9,704 nucleotides of DNA from Nitrososphaerota archaeon (GCA_027314685.1 DAHVAI010000244.1:1-9704), one strand, 5' to 3'. Counted from the stretch's first letter, positions 1-6,141 are shown. Notes: generated by a model not told the origin, from the sequence alone. Program-made: numbers and translations.

Positions 1-486
1 GTGTGGGCATAGTGTATTTCCAATCGCTCTGACTTTGAGATTCTTGGATACCATACCTACTCGAGAAATCACTCCAACCTGTACATCGTAAGGCTCATCC
101 GTTGGTTTGTTCGTGACCGGTGTGTGGCGCCTAAGAAACAGAGTTGTCTTGATTAAAATTTCGCCGTTTGAATATCTGTGCCGTCTCTTGAGTTCACCCA
201 ATATGTCCTGCCCTAGCTGTTCAAAGCTCTCTTTGGTTTTTCTCGAACCTTTCGAAATTACATCGTTGATTGATTCAACCAATCTGGACATGTGAATTCC
301 CTTTCGTTCCGTATCCAAGTCTATGAAAAGATCAATCTCAGCCATAAAACAAGTCTCTGTATTATTATTAGTTAGTTTGAGTACGGAACGAAGTCCAGAG
401 ATGCCAACCCTGTCAATCGATTCCTTCACAATCGGCATACGATCTTGCGTCGGTTGTTTGTTCTGAACCGTTTGAACGCCACTCAT
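1..486 (-). CDS. mptA: GTP cyclohydrolase, MptA/FolE2 type (5' part, runs off left edge)
   Basis: The first 162 codons of a gene that continues beyond position 1; the frame is open to the edge. The family opens the imidazole ring of GTP in the first step towards pterin cofactors (methanopterin-type C1 carriers or folate) and, in some lineages, archaeosine precursors. Recognisable family stretches are VGISGLRSVLKL near residue 27, the aspartate-rich segment AEIDLFIDLD followed by the hallmark KGIHMSR (about residues 61-67), the segment RRHTPVTNKP, and GNTLCPH at the edge. The last corresponds to the metal-binding Cys-Pro motif; the first Cys is present, but His follows Pro where I expect Cys. 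The family is usually about 300 residues, so roughly half is missing. The ATG at 484-486 is chosen because a TATA-like box lies about 35 bp upstream; there is no clear Shine-Dalgarno site. The gene follows an unknown gene on the same strand but appears to have its own promoter. Confidence 0.88.
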   Translation of the reverse strand, partial: MSGVQTVQNKQPTQDRMPIVKESIDRVGISGLRSVLKLTNNNTETCFMAEIDLFIDLDTERKGIHMSRLVESINDVISKGSRKTKESFEQLGQDILGELKRRHRYSNGEILIKTTLFLRRHTPVTNKPTDEPYDVQVGVISRVGMVSKNLKVRAIGNTLCPH

Positions 487-518
487 AAGAGGGTCGAATT
501 GATTAGCGAAGTTTTACT

Positions 519-527
519 GTATAAAAG
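519..527 (-). promoter_or_regulatory. TATA-like box of mptA
   Basis: On the minus strand this reads CTTTTATAC, close to the archaeal TATA consensus, about 35-40 bp upstream of the mptA ATG. Transcription would be expected to start about 25 bp downstream, near 497, giving a leader of only about 10 nt. The site lies in the 78-bp gap after the unknown gene at 565-903, which suggests mptA is transcribed independently. Confidence 0.5.
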
Positions 528-564
528 AATGCGCGTCGATTGATTCTTGGTATGAAGCGGAGCG

Positions 565-903
565 CTAGTAGTAGTAAGCTTCAATCGGTGACTTTAGGTA
601 TTTGCTGACAAAGTTCCATGCGGACTCTGCCGTTTCGAAATATTTCCATTGTTCCTTATGTCCAGGAACCAGCTGGTTAGTTTCTTGATCAAGAACACGC
701 TCCTTGATATTGACGCAATACTTGTCGTCAGACTTGTTTAGAAAAAAGAACGCTCCTCTTTCATACCCCGCGACATTTGCTACGAATCGTATTCCCTCGT
801 CAAGATCTAGACTCCAAAACAGAGTCTTAAACTCCCGAAGTTGGGTGATCTTTCGCTCAGTGTAATCAGGAGGTACGTTCTCCCCGGTTCTCGCTTCGTT
901 CAA
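565..903 (-). CDS. Unknown small protein, 112 aa
   Basis: I do not recognise this protein. It is soluble-looking, with no signal peptide or membrane segment, rich in charged and aromatic residues. Its middle (LDEGIRFVANVAGYERGAFFFLN) alternates hydrophobic and polar residues like beta strands, and the C-terminal part (YFETAESAWNFVSKYL) looks like an amphipathic helix. It ends in three tyrosines. The best start is TTG at 901-903, since no ATG or GTG occurs earlier in the open frame. A GGAGG lies 17 nt upstream, which is too far to be an ordinary ribosome site, whereas the TATA-like box at 930-936 sits at the right distance for a leaderless message starting at this TTG. It is divergent from cysS and 78 bp upstream of mptA on the same strand. 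That it is a real gene rests on the uninterrupted frame, plausible composition and promoter placement. Confidence 0.6.
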   Translation of the reverse strand: MNEARTGENVPPDYTERKITQLREFKTLFWSLDLDEGIRFVANVAGYERGAFFFLNKSDDKYCVNIKERVLDQETNQLVPGHKEQWKYFETAESAWNFVSKYLKSPIEAYYY

Positions 904-1026
904 TCGTGCGTACTTAACAACCTCCTAGGATAAAAGTCTAATAATTGACCGACCCCACGAATAGCAACTGTTATACGAACAATCGGCCATTTCGGTGCTT
1001 AATCACTTATCACGATACATCACAAT
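904..1026. promoter_or_regulatory. Divergent promoter region, unknown gene / cysS
   Basis: A 123-bp gap between two divergent genes. On the minus strand CTTTTAT (930-936) lies about 27-33 bp upstream of the TTG at 903, which suits a leaderless transcript. On the plus strand, AT-rich candidates are CTTAATCACTTAT (about 998-1009), near -25 of the TTG at 1027, and TTATAC (971-976), which would give a leader of about 30 nt. No Shine-Dalgarno site precedes cysS. The individual box assignments are inference. Confidence 0.4.
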
Positions 1027-2208
1027 TTGAGTGTGCGTTCTTTGCGAATCTATGACACTTTGACTAGATCTAAAGTAGAGGTAGAACAATCAAAGGAATT
1101 TAGGATGTTTGTTTGTGGCCCAACTGTACAAGACAATACCCACTTGGGACATGCGAAGACCTATCTCGCCTTCGACGTACTTGCTCGTTGGCTTCTCAAA
1201 CGGGGCAAGAAGGTATTTTTCTTACTAAACATAACCGACATCGACGACAAGATCTTCAATCGCGCCAGGGAAGAAAACACAACTTATACTGAGATTGCAG
1301 ACAGATTCTACAGCGCATTTGTGGAGGACATTGAAGCTCTGAACATTGTTACAGTGAGCAAATTTGAGCGAGTATCACGTCATGTCGAAGACTCTGCTTC
1401 ACTCGTCAAACAGTTATTGACCTCTGGAAAAGCTTACTCAATCCATGGTAACGTATTCTTTGACACTTCCAAGGCGGTAGACTTTGGCAAACTTTCACAT
1501 CAATCTGCCAGAGACCTTAGACTGAAACAGATCGATCCAGCTCCCGGAAAGAAAAGTGGCGTAGATTTTCTGCTTTGGAGATCTGTGATAGATGACGAGG
1601 AAGTGAAATGGCAAACCGAGTTTGGAGCAGGAAGACCAGGTTGGCATATTGAAGACACTGCAATTGCGTTTTCCGAATTTGGCGGCCCCTACAATCTTCA
1701 CGGCGGAGCAACCGAGCTGATCTTCCCCCATCATGAATCTGAACTCGCCCAAGATGAAGCGATATCAGGGCAAGTTCCTTTTGTTAAAATCTGGATGCAC
1801 ACAGGCCTTCTATACAAAGGAAATGAGAAGATGAGCAAGAGTCTGGGTAATGTCGTAACAATAAAACAGGCGCTCAAGAAATACACCCCAGACGAGATAA
1901 GATATCATTTCCTAAAACATCATTATCGAGAGCAACTTAACTATGATCCAAAATCTATGGACAGGAGTAAAGAAGAGTTTACTGTAGTGAGGGAGGCTTC
2001 AAGTCTCGCGTCTAAAGAAGGAGCTCGGAAAGAACCTACAGATATTGCATGGATGGAGTTCGCTCAAAATATGGATGATGACCTTCACACACCCAAAGCT
2101 TTAGCGTTACTGGTCGAAACCAGCAAGGCCATCGTCGACACTAAAGATGAAAAGCTCGGCGGAGTCTTCTGGAACATGATAGAGACACTAGGGTTCAACC
2201 TTTTTTGA
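1027..2208 (+). CDS. cysS: Cysteinyl-tRNA synthetase, shortened C-terminus
   Basis: Class Ia aminoacyl-tRNA synthetase that charges tRNA-Cys with cysteine in the cytoplasm. Signatures in order: CGPTVQDNTHLGHA (residues 30-43), containing the HIGH-type motif HLGH and zinc-ligand Cys30; NITDIDDK (68-75); GRPGWHIEDTA (202-212); HGGATELIFPHHESE (225-239); and KMSKS at 268-272. By comparison with the E. coli enzyme (zinc ligands C28, C209, H234, E238), C30, H235 and E239 are kept but the second Cys is Asp210. The protein has 393 residues against 461 in E. coli. It stops just after the DALR-type helical domain (MDDDLHTPKALALL, 349-362) and lacks the small C-terminal domain that helps recognise the anticodon. 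The start is TTG 1027, with GTG 1033 as an alternative two codons in. The stop overlaps the start of the next gene. Confidence 0.95.
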   Translation: MSVRSLRIYDTLTRSKVEVEQSKEFRMFVCGPTVQDNTHLGHAKTYLAFDVLARWLLKRGKKVFFLLNITDIDDKIFNRAREENTTYTEIADRFYSAFVEDIEALNIVTVSKFERVSRHVEDSASLVKQLLTSGKAYSIHGNVFFDTSKAVDFGKLSHQSARDLRLKQIDPAPGKKSGVDFLLWRSVIDDEEVKWQTEFGAGRPGWHIEDTAIAFSEFGGPYNLHGGATELIFPHHESELAQDEAISGQVPFVKIWMHTGLLYKGNEKMSKSLGNVVTIKQALKKYTPDEIRYHFLKHHYREQLNYDPKSMDRSKEEFTVVREASSLASKEGARKEPTDIAWMEFAQNMDDDLHTPKALALLVETSKAIVDTKDEKLGGVFWNMIETLGFNLF

Positions 2209-3005
2209 GTTCAGAAACATTCTCTCACTTTCAGAATTTGTTGAGGAACGAGCGATCTTTTGACAGGCTTTTTTGCTATGTGTCGAAAGGCAGTAGATTT
2301 GATATCTACTACAACGATCAGTTCAAGGACGATCCTGTGTTTAATCATGCTGTGATTGATGATTCGATTCTCAGTTCCGCTGTTGACGTGAATGCTGGCA
2401 CGGCTTCGGTCTTGCTCCACGAGATCAAGATGGAAGCCGCGAAGATTCACGTTCCACCCACCATATTTGTAGAGGAATTTTGGGAAATGTCTCGATTTGT
2501 TCAAAAAGCGGCTATTGAAGAAGGCTATCTTGTTGGTGGTTCCATGGAAGTATTGTCTAAAATAGTTGGCTCAAAATCCCACTTGGCCTCTGAAGCACTG
2601 GTCCTTGAGACCGTTGATTCAAAGATGTGGAATGAAGTCTTCATGAGCTCCTATTCGATACCACCAAGCTGGAAAGTGGAGCTTATCAGACGAGAGCAAA
2701 TGCTCTCCACTTCCGACACTACTAAGCTACTGCTTGCCTGGGATACGCAAAAAAGGCCAGTTGGCTGCATGTTGACGCACATAAAGCCTCCTGATTACTT
2801 TGGCATCTACTGCGTTGGAACAGTTCCTGATATGCGCCATCGCGGAGTTGCCAAGGCAATGCTGCACAAAGCAGAAAGTATAGCTCTAGCTCATGGATGC
2901 AAGTATCTTACTCTGCAAACCATTTCTTCGGACGGGGTGACTCCCATGTATCTGAAATACGGTTTTAAACTAGAATTCAAGCGGGCCGTACTTCTAGCCC
3001 CATAG
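2205..3005 (+). CDS. GNAT-family acetyltransferase
   Basis: A 266-residue protein whose C-terminal half (about residues 140-262) is a GCN5-related N-acetyltransferase domain using acetyl-CoA. The acetyl-CoA pyrophosphate-binding motif A reads VGTVPDMRHRGVAKAML (204-220), with the expected R-x-x-G-x-A pattern after a beta strand, followed by the helix HKAESIALAHGC and the motif-B-like MYLKYGFKLEFKR (248-260). The N-terminal half shows only a vague GNAT-like layout (FNHAVIDDS near 46, a helix ending in EEGYLVGGSMEVLSK near 105-119), so the protein may be a tandem GNAT with a degenerate first half; this is inference. The acceptor substrate cannot be told. The start is TTG at 2205, sharing TTGA with the cysS stop, so translation is probably coupled to cysS. 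The stop lies 2 bp from the stop of the convergent gene. Confidence 0.82.
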   Translation: MSSETFSHFQNLLRNERSFDRLFCYVSKGSRFDIYYNDQFKDDPVFNHAVIDDSILSSAVDVNAGTASVLLHEIKMEAAKIHVPPTIFVEEFWEMSRFVQKAAIEEGYLVGGSMEVLSKIVGSKSHLASEALVLETVDSKMWNEVFMSSYSIPPSWKVELIRREQMLSTSDTTKLLLAWDTQKRPVGCMLTHIKPPDYFGIYCVGTVPDMRHRGVAKAMLHKAESIALAHGCKYLTLQTISSDGVTPMYLKYGFKLEFKRAVLLAP

Positions 3006-3007
3006 AA

Positions 3008-4018
3008 TCAAGTCTCCAGTGTAGTCTTGAAGAATAGGTCTTCCATTTTTGCCTTTCTAGGGCTCAGCTCTTGCTCGTACGAATACCCTGTGATAGTATC
3101 CAATATCTTTTCGTTCTTCTTGATTCCATAAGCATATGGATCAGGTCCGAAGATATCCTGTACTTCCCTAGCCAAGTCGTCCAGCCAAACATAATTTGTT
3201 GGTTCTCTCATAGTCGCTTGAACTTTCTCGTAGCTCATCTGCTTTGACTTTACATACGCTTCATACAAGCTCATGGCCACCCAAGGATGCTTCTCGAGTA
3301 TGTCATTCCTAATCACAACTGTATGATTGATCGGAAAAGTGCTAGTCTTCTTGTAGAATCTGATACATTCCTCCTTCTGATTGGGGAAGAGTAATCTGAC
3401 TTTTCCCGCATTCGCATTATTGAGTGATTTCGATCTATCCATCTGAGTCCTCCAGAAGTTGAACTGAGGAAAGGCGGCATCGATCTCTCCATTTTCCAAC
3501 ATTGTGATTAAATCTGTGTTCTCCGGTACGTAATGGATTTTAGCGCTGGAAGGAGGTCGAAAACCAAACGCAGCTCCAACTCCCTTGTCGGGAGCTCGCT
3601 CAACATACCATTCAATTTCAGAATGGTGGACCCCGAATTCGTGAAGAAAAATTCCACGTAGCCATAATGCAAGGGACATGCTGTATTCTAATACGCCTAC
3701 TCTTTTTCCCCTCAAATCTGAAGGACTGTTTATTCCAGAGTTTGTGTTTACCGCAAGCTCTGTGTGGAAGAATTTACGCATTGGGAATACAGGAATTGCT
3801 GTAAAAGGAGCTTTTCCCAGCAACTTGGAAATCATGTAGAACGACATTGACATGTCTGAGACATCAAATTCTTGATTCTTGAGCATCCTAGAATGAGCCT
3901 GCGGTGGTGCCATTACAAGATAATTCAGATCTATTCCTTCTGGTTGGACTTTGCCGGTGAGCAGAGCTTCGTTCCTATCATATGCAGGGCTGGCCAATGT
4001 GAGCTGCAACTTGGACAT
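3008..4018 (-). CDS. 4,5-dihydroxyphthalate decarboxylase-like protein (periplasmic-binding fold)
   Basis: A 336-residue protein of the two-lobed binding-protein fold shared by NMT1/THI5-like substrate-binding proteins and 4,5-dihydroxyphthalate decarboxylase (Pht5-like). Family-typical segments: the start LQLTLASPAYDRNEALLTGKVQPEGIDL (first lobe strand and loop), FDVSDMSMSFYMISKLLG (51-68), AIPVFPMRKFFHTELAVN (74-91), the hinge segment DLRGKRVGVLEYSMSLALWLRGI (101-123), and LENGEIDAAF, typical of the second lobe. Length matches the family (about 330). There is no signal peptide or lipobox, so it is probably cytoplasmic, and no transporter or aromatic-catabolism genes lie nearby. The family name should therefore not be read as a substrate; members are often annotated this way without biochemical proof. 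The start is ATG 4018, about 30-40 bp downstream of a good TATA box. It converges on the GNAT gene with a 2-bp gap. Confidence 0.85.
   Translation of the reverse strand: MSKLQLTLASPAYDRNEALLTGKVQPEGIDLNYLVMAPPQAHSRMLKNQEFDVSDMSMSFYMISKLLGKAPFTAIPVFPMRKFFHTELAVNTNSGINSPSDLRGKRVGVLEYSMSLALWLRGIFLHEFGVHHSEIEWYVERAPDKGVGAAFGFRPPSSAKIHYVPENTDLITMLENGEIDAAFPQFNFWRTQMDRSKSLNNANAGKVRLLFPNQKEECIRFYKKTSTFPINHTVVIRNDILEKHPWVAMSLYEAYVKSKQMSYEKVQATMREPTNYVWLDDLAREVQDIFGPDPYAYGIKKNEKILDTITGYSYEQELSPRKAKMEDLFFKTTLET
3046..3050 (+). terminator. Candidate oligo-T terminator after the cysS-GNAT unit
   Basis: A run of five T followed by further T-rich sequence (CCATTTTTGCCTTTC) about 40 bp beyond the GNAT stop. 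Archaeal RNA polymerase can terminate at oligo-T on the non-template strand. It lies inside the 3' end of the convergent gene. The run is short, so this is weak. Confidence 0.25.
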
Positions 4019-4299
4019 TTTCGTATCAGCCGTGAGTAGTTACAGACTTTATTTAATGGTTGACCGCTGCTGAAGTAATCGAGTCAACATGCATCGCACA
4101 ACTAGATACTTGCAAGAAAGGAGATGTATCATGCTTCATATTGTAGTCATGTTTCAGATCTTGAAAGTTTCTTTTTGTTTCTCATAGTTGTTTGTTCAGA
4201 TTTGGCCTGACCTAAGAGCAGCGTTTTGAGTTGATCTCCCGCAGCCCGCGATAGATCTATTACGTCCTCACCTCTTCCCTCTCTGACCGCTTACTCGGC
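4019..4299. other. Intergenic region, 281 bp
   Basis: Besides the TATA box at 4047-4057 I see no convincing gene here. On the plus strand an AAAGGAG (about 4117-4123) sits 7 nt before an ATG at 4131 opening an 18-codon frame that ends at 4187; it has little support beyond the spacing. A T-rich stretch (about 4168-4181) could end plus-strand transcripts. The part next to 4300 is the 3' flank of the minus-strand gene and shows no clear terminator. I find no tRNA, C/D-box RNA or riboswitch that holds up. Confidence 0.5.
4047..4057 (-). promoter_or_regulatory. TATA-like box of the dihydroxyphthalate-decarboxylase-like gene
   Basis: On the minus strand this reads ATTAAATAAAG, 29-39 bp upstream of the ATG at 4018. 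That predicts a transcription start within a few bases of the start codon and hence a very short or absent leader. No Shine-Dalgarno site is visible between box and ATG, consistent with leaderless translation. Confidence 0.5.
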
Positions 4300-4599
4300 T
4301 TACATAACCAACGAATCGACGTTGTCGTACAAAGATTTCAGTGTACTCAAAGGCAAGGTAGAAGGATAGTTCTTTGACGACACAGTGAGTCTTCTGTATT
4401 TGTCCAACCTATCGTTTAACTTGAAAACAAACATCGATACCTCAATTGATTGTTCAATGTCGCAATAGGTTTCCCAAATCTCGCCAATGTCCCGAAGATT
4501 AGAATTGTCCTTCATCGCCGCAATGCGTTTTCTTGTTGAATCAAGACTATCAAGCACGAATCTAGTTCCCGGAGAATTTTGTGCCTCACTCACTCCCAA
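4300..4599 (-). CDS. Unknown small helical protein, 99 aa
   Basis: I do not recognise this protein. The sequence is mostly helix-forming: LDSLDSTRKRIAAM (17-30), then LRDIGEIWETYCDIEQSIEVSMFVFKLNDRLDKYRRL, which can form one or two amphipathic helices with hydrophobic residues every three to four positions, and a C-terminal LSTLKSLYDNVDSL. There is one Cys, no signal peptide and no membrane segment, so it could be a small cytoplasmic adaptor or an oligomerising protein (inference only). The best start is TTG 4599 (alternative GTG 4593); the ATG at 4602-4604 is in another frame and stops after four codons. It is divergent from the gene at 4670 and shares a promoter region with it. Open frame, composition and promoter placement argue for a real gene. 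Confidence 0.55.
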   Translation of the reverse strand: MGVSEAQNSPGTRFVLDSLDSTRKRIAAMKDNSNLRDIGEIWETYCDIEQSIEVSMFVFKLNDRLDKYRRLTVSSKNYPSTLPLSTLKSLYDNVDSLVM

Positions 4600-4636
4600 T
4601 TCATTTTCCTTTAGGGGTGAGTAGACTCCGGCAATG

Positions 4637-4648
4637 CTTATTTAATTA
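4637..4648. promoter_or_regulatory. Shared AT-rich promoter core, possibly bidirectional
   Basis: The stretch CTTATTTAATTAG lies in the 70-bp gap between two divergent genes. Read on the plus strand it is TATA-like and centred about 27 bp before the TTG at 4670, ideal for a leaderless message. Read on the minus strand (TAATTAAATAAG) it is TATA-like and centred about 44 bp before the TTG at 4599, giving a leader of about 15-20 nt that contains AAAGGA. One box may serve both genes. Confidence 0.45.
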
Positions 4649-4669
4649 GTTCCGACGATTCCATGCGAA

Positions 4670-5371
4670 TTGCCGAGATCTCAAGTACATAAGGAGGAAA
4701 AAACTCCAAAACAAGCAACTTTCATTGAGCTCGAAAGCTTGAATGATCTCGCGAGACTAACATGTGCACTTGAAAGGGCGCCGCTTCCCACCTTTGCCAA
4801 TGGAACCGACTCCCTCTACCGACTATCTTCCCAGATTGATTTCTTCTGTGGTTCGGCTGTATTTTACTACACCGAGTCTAGTATGACAAGACAGTTCCTC
4901 GGGTACAAAACCACCAGCTCTGGTGAAGAGGTGAGCCTGGTGGACATTCCGTCAAATCCCTCATTCGTGTATTCGCCAATCATCGAAATTGTGAAGTTCC
5001 CAAAGGTATTCCAACCTCAGCAGTCTAAACACACCAGACCAAAATACCAATCAGTAGAGTTAAGAGATCTCGCCAGTCTGATCAAGATTGCCGCATACAA
5101 GGTCATTTTTGAAGAACCACCACTTCCGGTTTTTGCGTTCCCCATTAGTGACAGCAAGTGGAGACTGGGAACATTTGCACGGATTGAGGATTTTGATGAG
5201 GCATCCCTGTTCTTCTTCTTTGACCAGAGCCAGCGGCCAGCAGAAAATTTCGTAGGGTATTCAACTTCCAAATCATTAGCCTACTTTACAAATCGTACTG
5301 ACGAGCACGGCAATATGTTCGTCAAGGTGATTAGGTTAAAGACGACCCACCCGTTGGTGGACATTGATTGA
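4670..5371 (+). CDS. Unknown protein with two tandem copies of one domain
   Basis: I do not recognise this 233-residue protein. It shows a clear internal duplication: residues about 20-111 and 130-226 align end to end. Matching points are ELESLNDLARL with ELRDLASLIKI, the central APLPTFANGTDSLYRL with PPLPVFAFPISDSKWRL, DFFCGSAVFYY with DFDEASLFFFF, FLGYKTTS with FVGYSTSK, and IIEIVKFPKV with FVKVIRLKTT. Each copy would be one helix followed by about five beta strands. No signal peptide, membrane segment or catalytic motif is visible. The basic N-terminal 18 residues look disordered. The start is TTG 4670, the only start fitting the open frame and about 27 bp after a TATA-like box. The ATG at 4663 is out of frame. 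Its stop overlaps the pyrF start as TTGA, so the two are probably co-transcribed and translationally coupled; a link to pyrimidine metabolism is possible but unproven. Confidence 0.75.
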   Translation: MPRSQVHKEEKTPKQATFIELESLNDLARLTCALERAPLPTFANGTDSLYRLSSQIDFFCGSAVFYYTESSMTRQFLGYKTTSSGEEVSLVDIPSNPSFVYSPIIEIVKFPKVFQPQQSKHTRPKYQSVELRDLASLIKIAAYKVIFEEPPLPVFAFPISDSKWRLGTFARIEDFDEASLFFFFDQSQRPAENFVGYSTSKSLAYFTNRTDEHGNMFVKVIRLKTTHPLVDID

Positions 5372-6141
5372 AAAGAGGAACGCTCCATCATGGATCATTT
5401 AACCAAACAATAGATGCAATTTCTGCTGAAAGATTCACGAAGACAATACTTGCGTTGGACTTGGATTACAGAAGGAATGTTACAAATCTAGTCCGTGATG
5501 CGAAAGTTCTTCTCGCAAAGGTTTCGGATTATGTATGCGCAGTGAAGCTGAACTTTCATCTCATCCTGCCTCTTTCGCTCTCCGAGATTGCATCTCTTAA
5601 CGACAAGATTAATGGTGAAGGACTTGTATCAATTGCCGACATTAAGCTAAATGACATTGGCAATACAAATGTCATCACAACTAGATATCTCTGGAACTGT
5701 GGCTTTTCAGGAGTCATTGTGAATCCCTTCGTCGGATACAAAGGAGCTTTGGATGCTGTTTATGAAGATGCGGCGAAAAAACACAAGGGGGTCATTAGTC
5801 TTGCTTATATGAGTCACGAAGGTGCTGATGAAGGCTTTGGCTTGAAACTTCAGAGCGGAAGAACGATTTTCGACGAATTTCTCAAGAGAGCAATAGATTG
5901 GAAGTCTTCTGGCGTTATTATGGGCACAACAAGGCCTGAAAAGATTTCAATTGCTAGAGAATACTTGGGATCAGACATAAGGATAATCTGTCCTGGATCA
6001 GGAGCTCAGGGCGGCGATGCTGCCGCAGCCTTAAGCGCAGGAGCAGATTACCTCATTGTCGGAAGGGCGATAACTAAAAGTCGGAATCCAGCAAACTCAG
6101 CTAAGCAGTGCCGTTTGATTGCGCCGACAACAGCGCGTTAG
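5368..6141 (+). CDS. pyrF: Orotidine 5'-phosphate decarboxylase
   Basis: Catalyses the last step of UMP synthesis, decarboxylating OMP to UMP, as a cytoplasmic TIM barrel, normally a homodimer. Visible active-site elements: ILALDLD (27-33) with the first-strand Asp31; AVKLNF (58-63) with Lys60; the diagnostic D-x-K-x-x-D motif ADIKLND (90-96), carrying the catalytic Lys93 and the Asp pair; CPGSGAQGGD (208-217) and LIVGRAIT (229-236), which bind the phosphate. At 257 residues it is slightly longer than the compact archaeal enzymes, mainly because about 25 residues precede the first strand. The start is TTG 5368 within the stop of the upstream gene; no internal ATG fits the frame before the first strand. 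The last 13-14 codons overlap the 3' end of the Nudix gene on the other strand, and the C-terminal tail after GRAIT is not conserved-looking. Confidence 0.95.
   Translation: MKRGTLHHGSFNQTIDAISAERFTKTILALDLDYRRNVTNLVRDAKVLLAKVSDYVCAVKLNFHLILPLSLSEIASLNDKINGEGLVSIADIKLNDIGNTNVITTRYLWNCGFSGVIVNPFVGYKGALDAVYEDAAKKHKGVISLAYMSHEGADEGFGLKLQSGRTIFDEFLKRAIDWKSSGVIMGTTRPEKISIAREYLGSDIRIICPGSGAQGGDAAAALSAGADYLIVGRAITKSRNPANSAKQCRLIAPTTAR

Noticed and set aside
107..295. Plus-strand frame of 62 codons
   Set aside because: It is antisense to the clearly recognisable mptA frame, which is open to the left edge.
2160..2290. Possible frameshift hiding the missing CysRS C-terminus
   Set aside because: I read the other plus-strand frames after 2160. 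One frame gives a short stretch with VEER but ends at once and does not continue like the CysRS tail, while the overlapping frame is a clean GNAT gene.
3008..4018. Phthalate-degradation function
   Set aside because: Only the fold resemblance supports it; no other catabolic gene is near, so I describe the family without assigning the substrate.
4251..4260. Palindrome ATAGATCTAT in the intergenic region
   Set aside because: A 10-bp palindrome is expected by chance several times in a window of this size, and it sits at no promoter-relevant position.
4260..4275. C-box-like GTGAGGA on the minus strand, possible C/D-box RNA
   Set aside because: It differs from the RUGAUGA consensus and no D box occurs at a suitable distance.
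4690..4696. AAGGAGG inside the 5' part of the duplicated-domain gene as a ribosome site
   Set aside because: No in-frame start codon lies at a usable distance downstream (the first TTG is about 40 nt away), and it encodes the basic N-terminal residues in frame.
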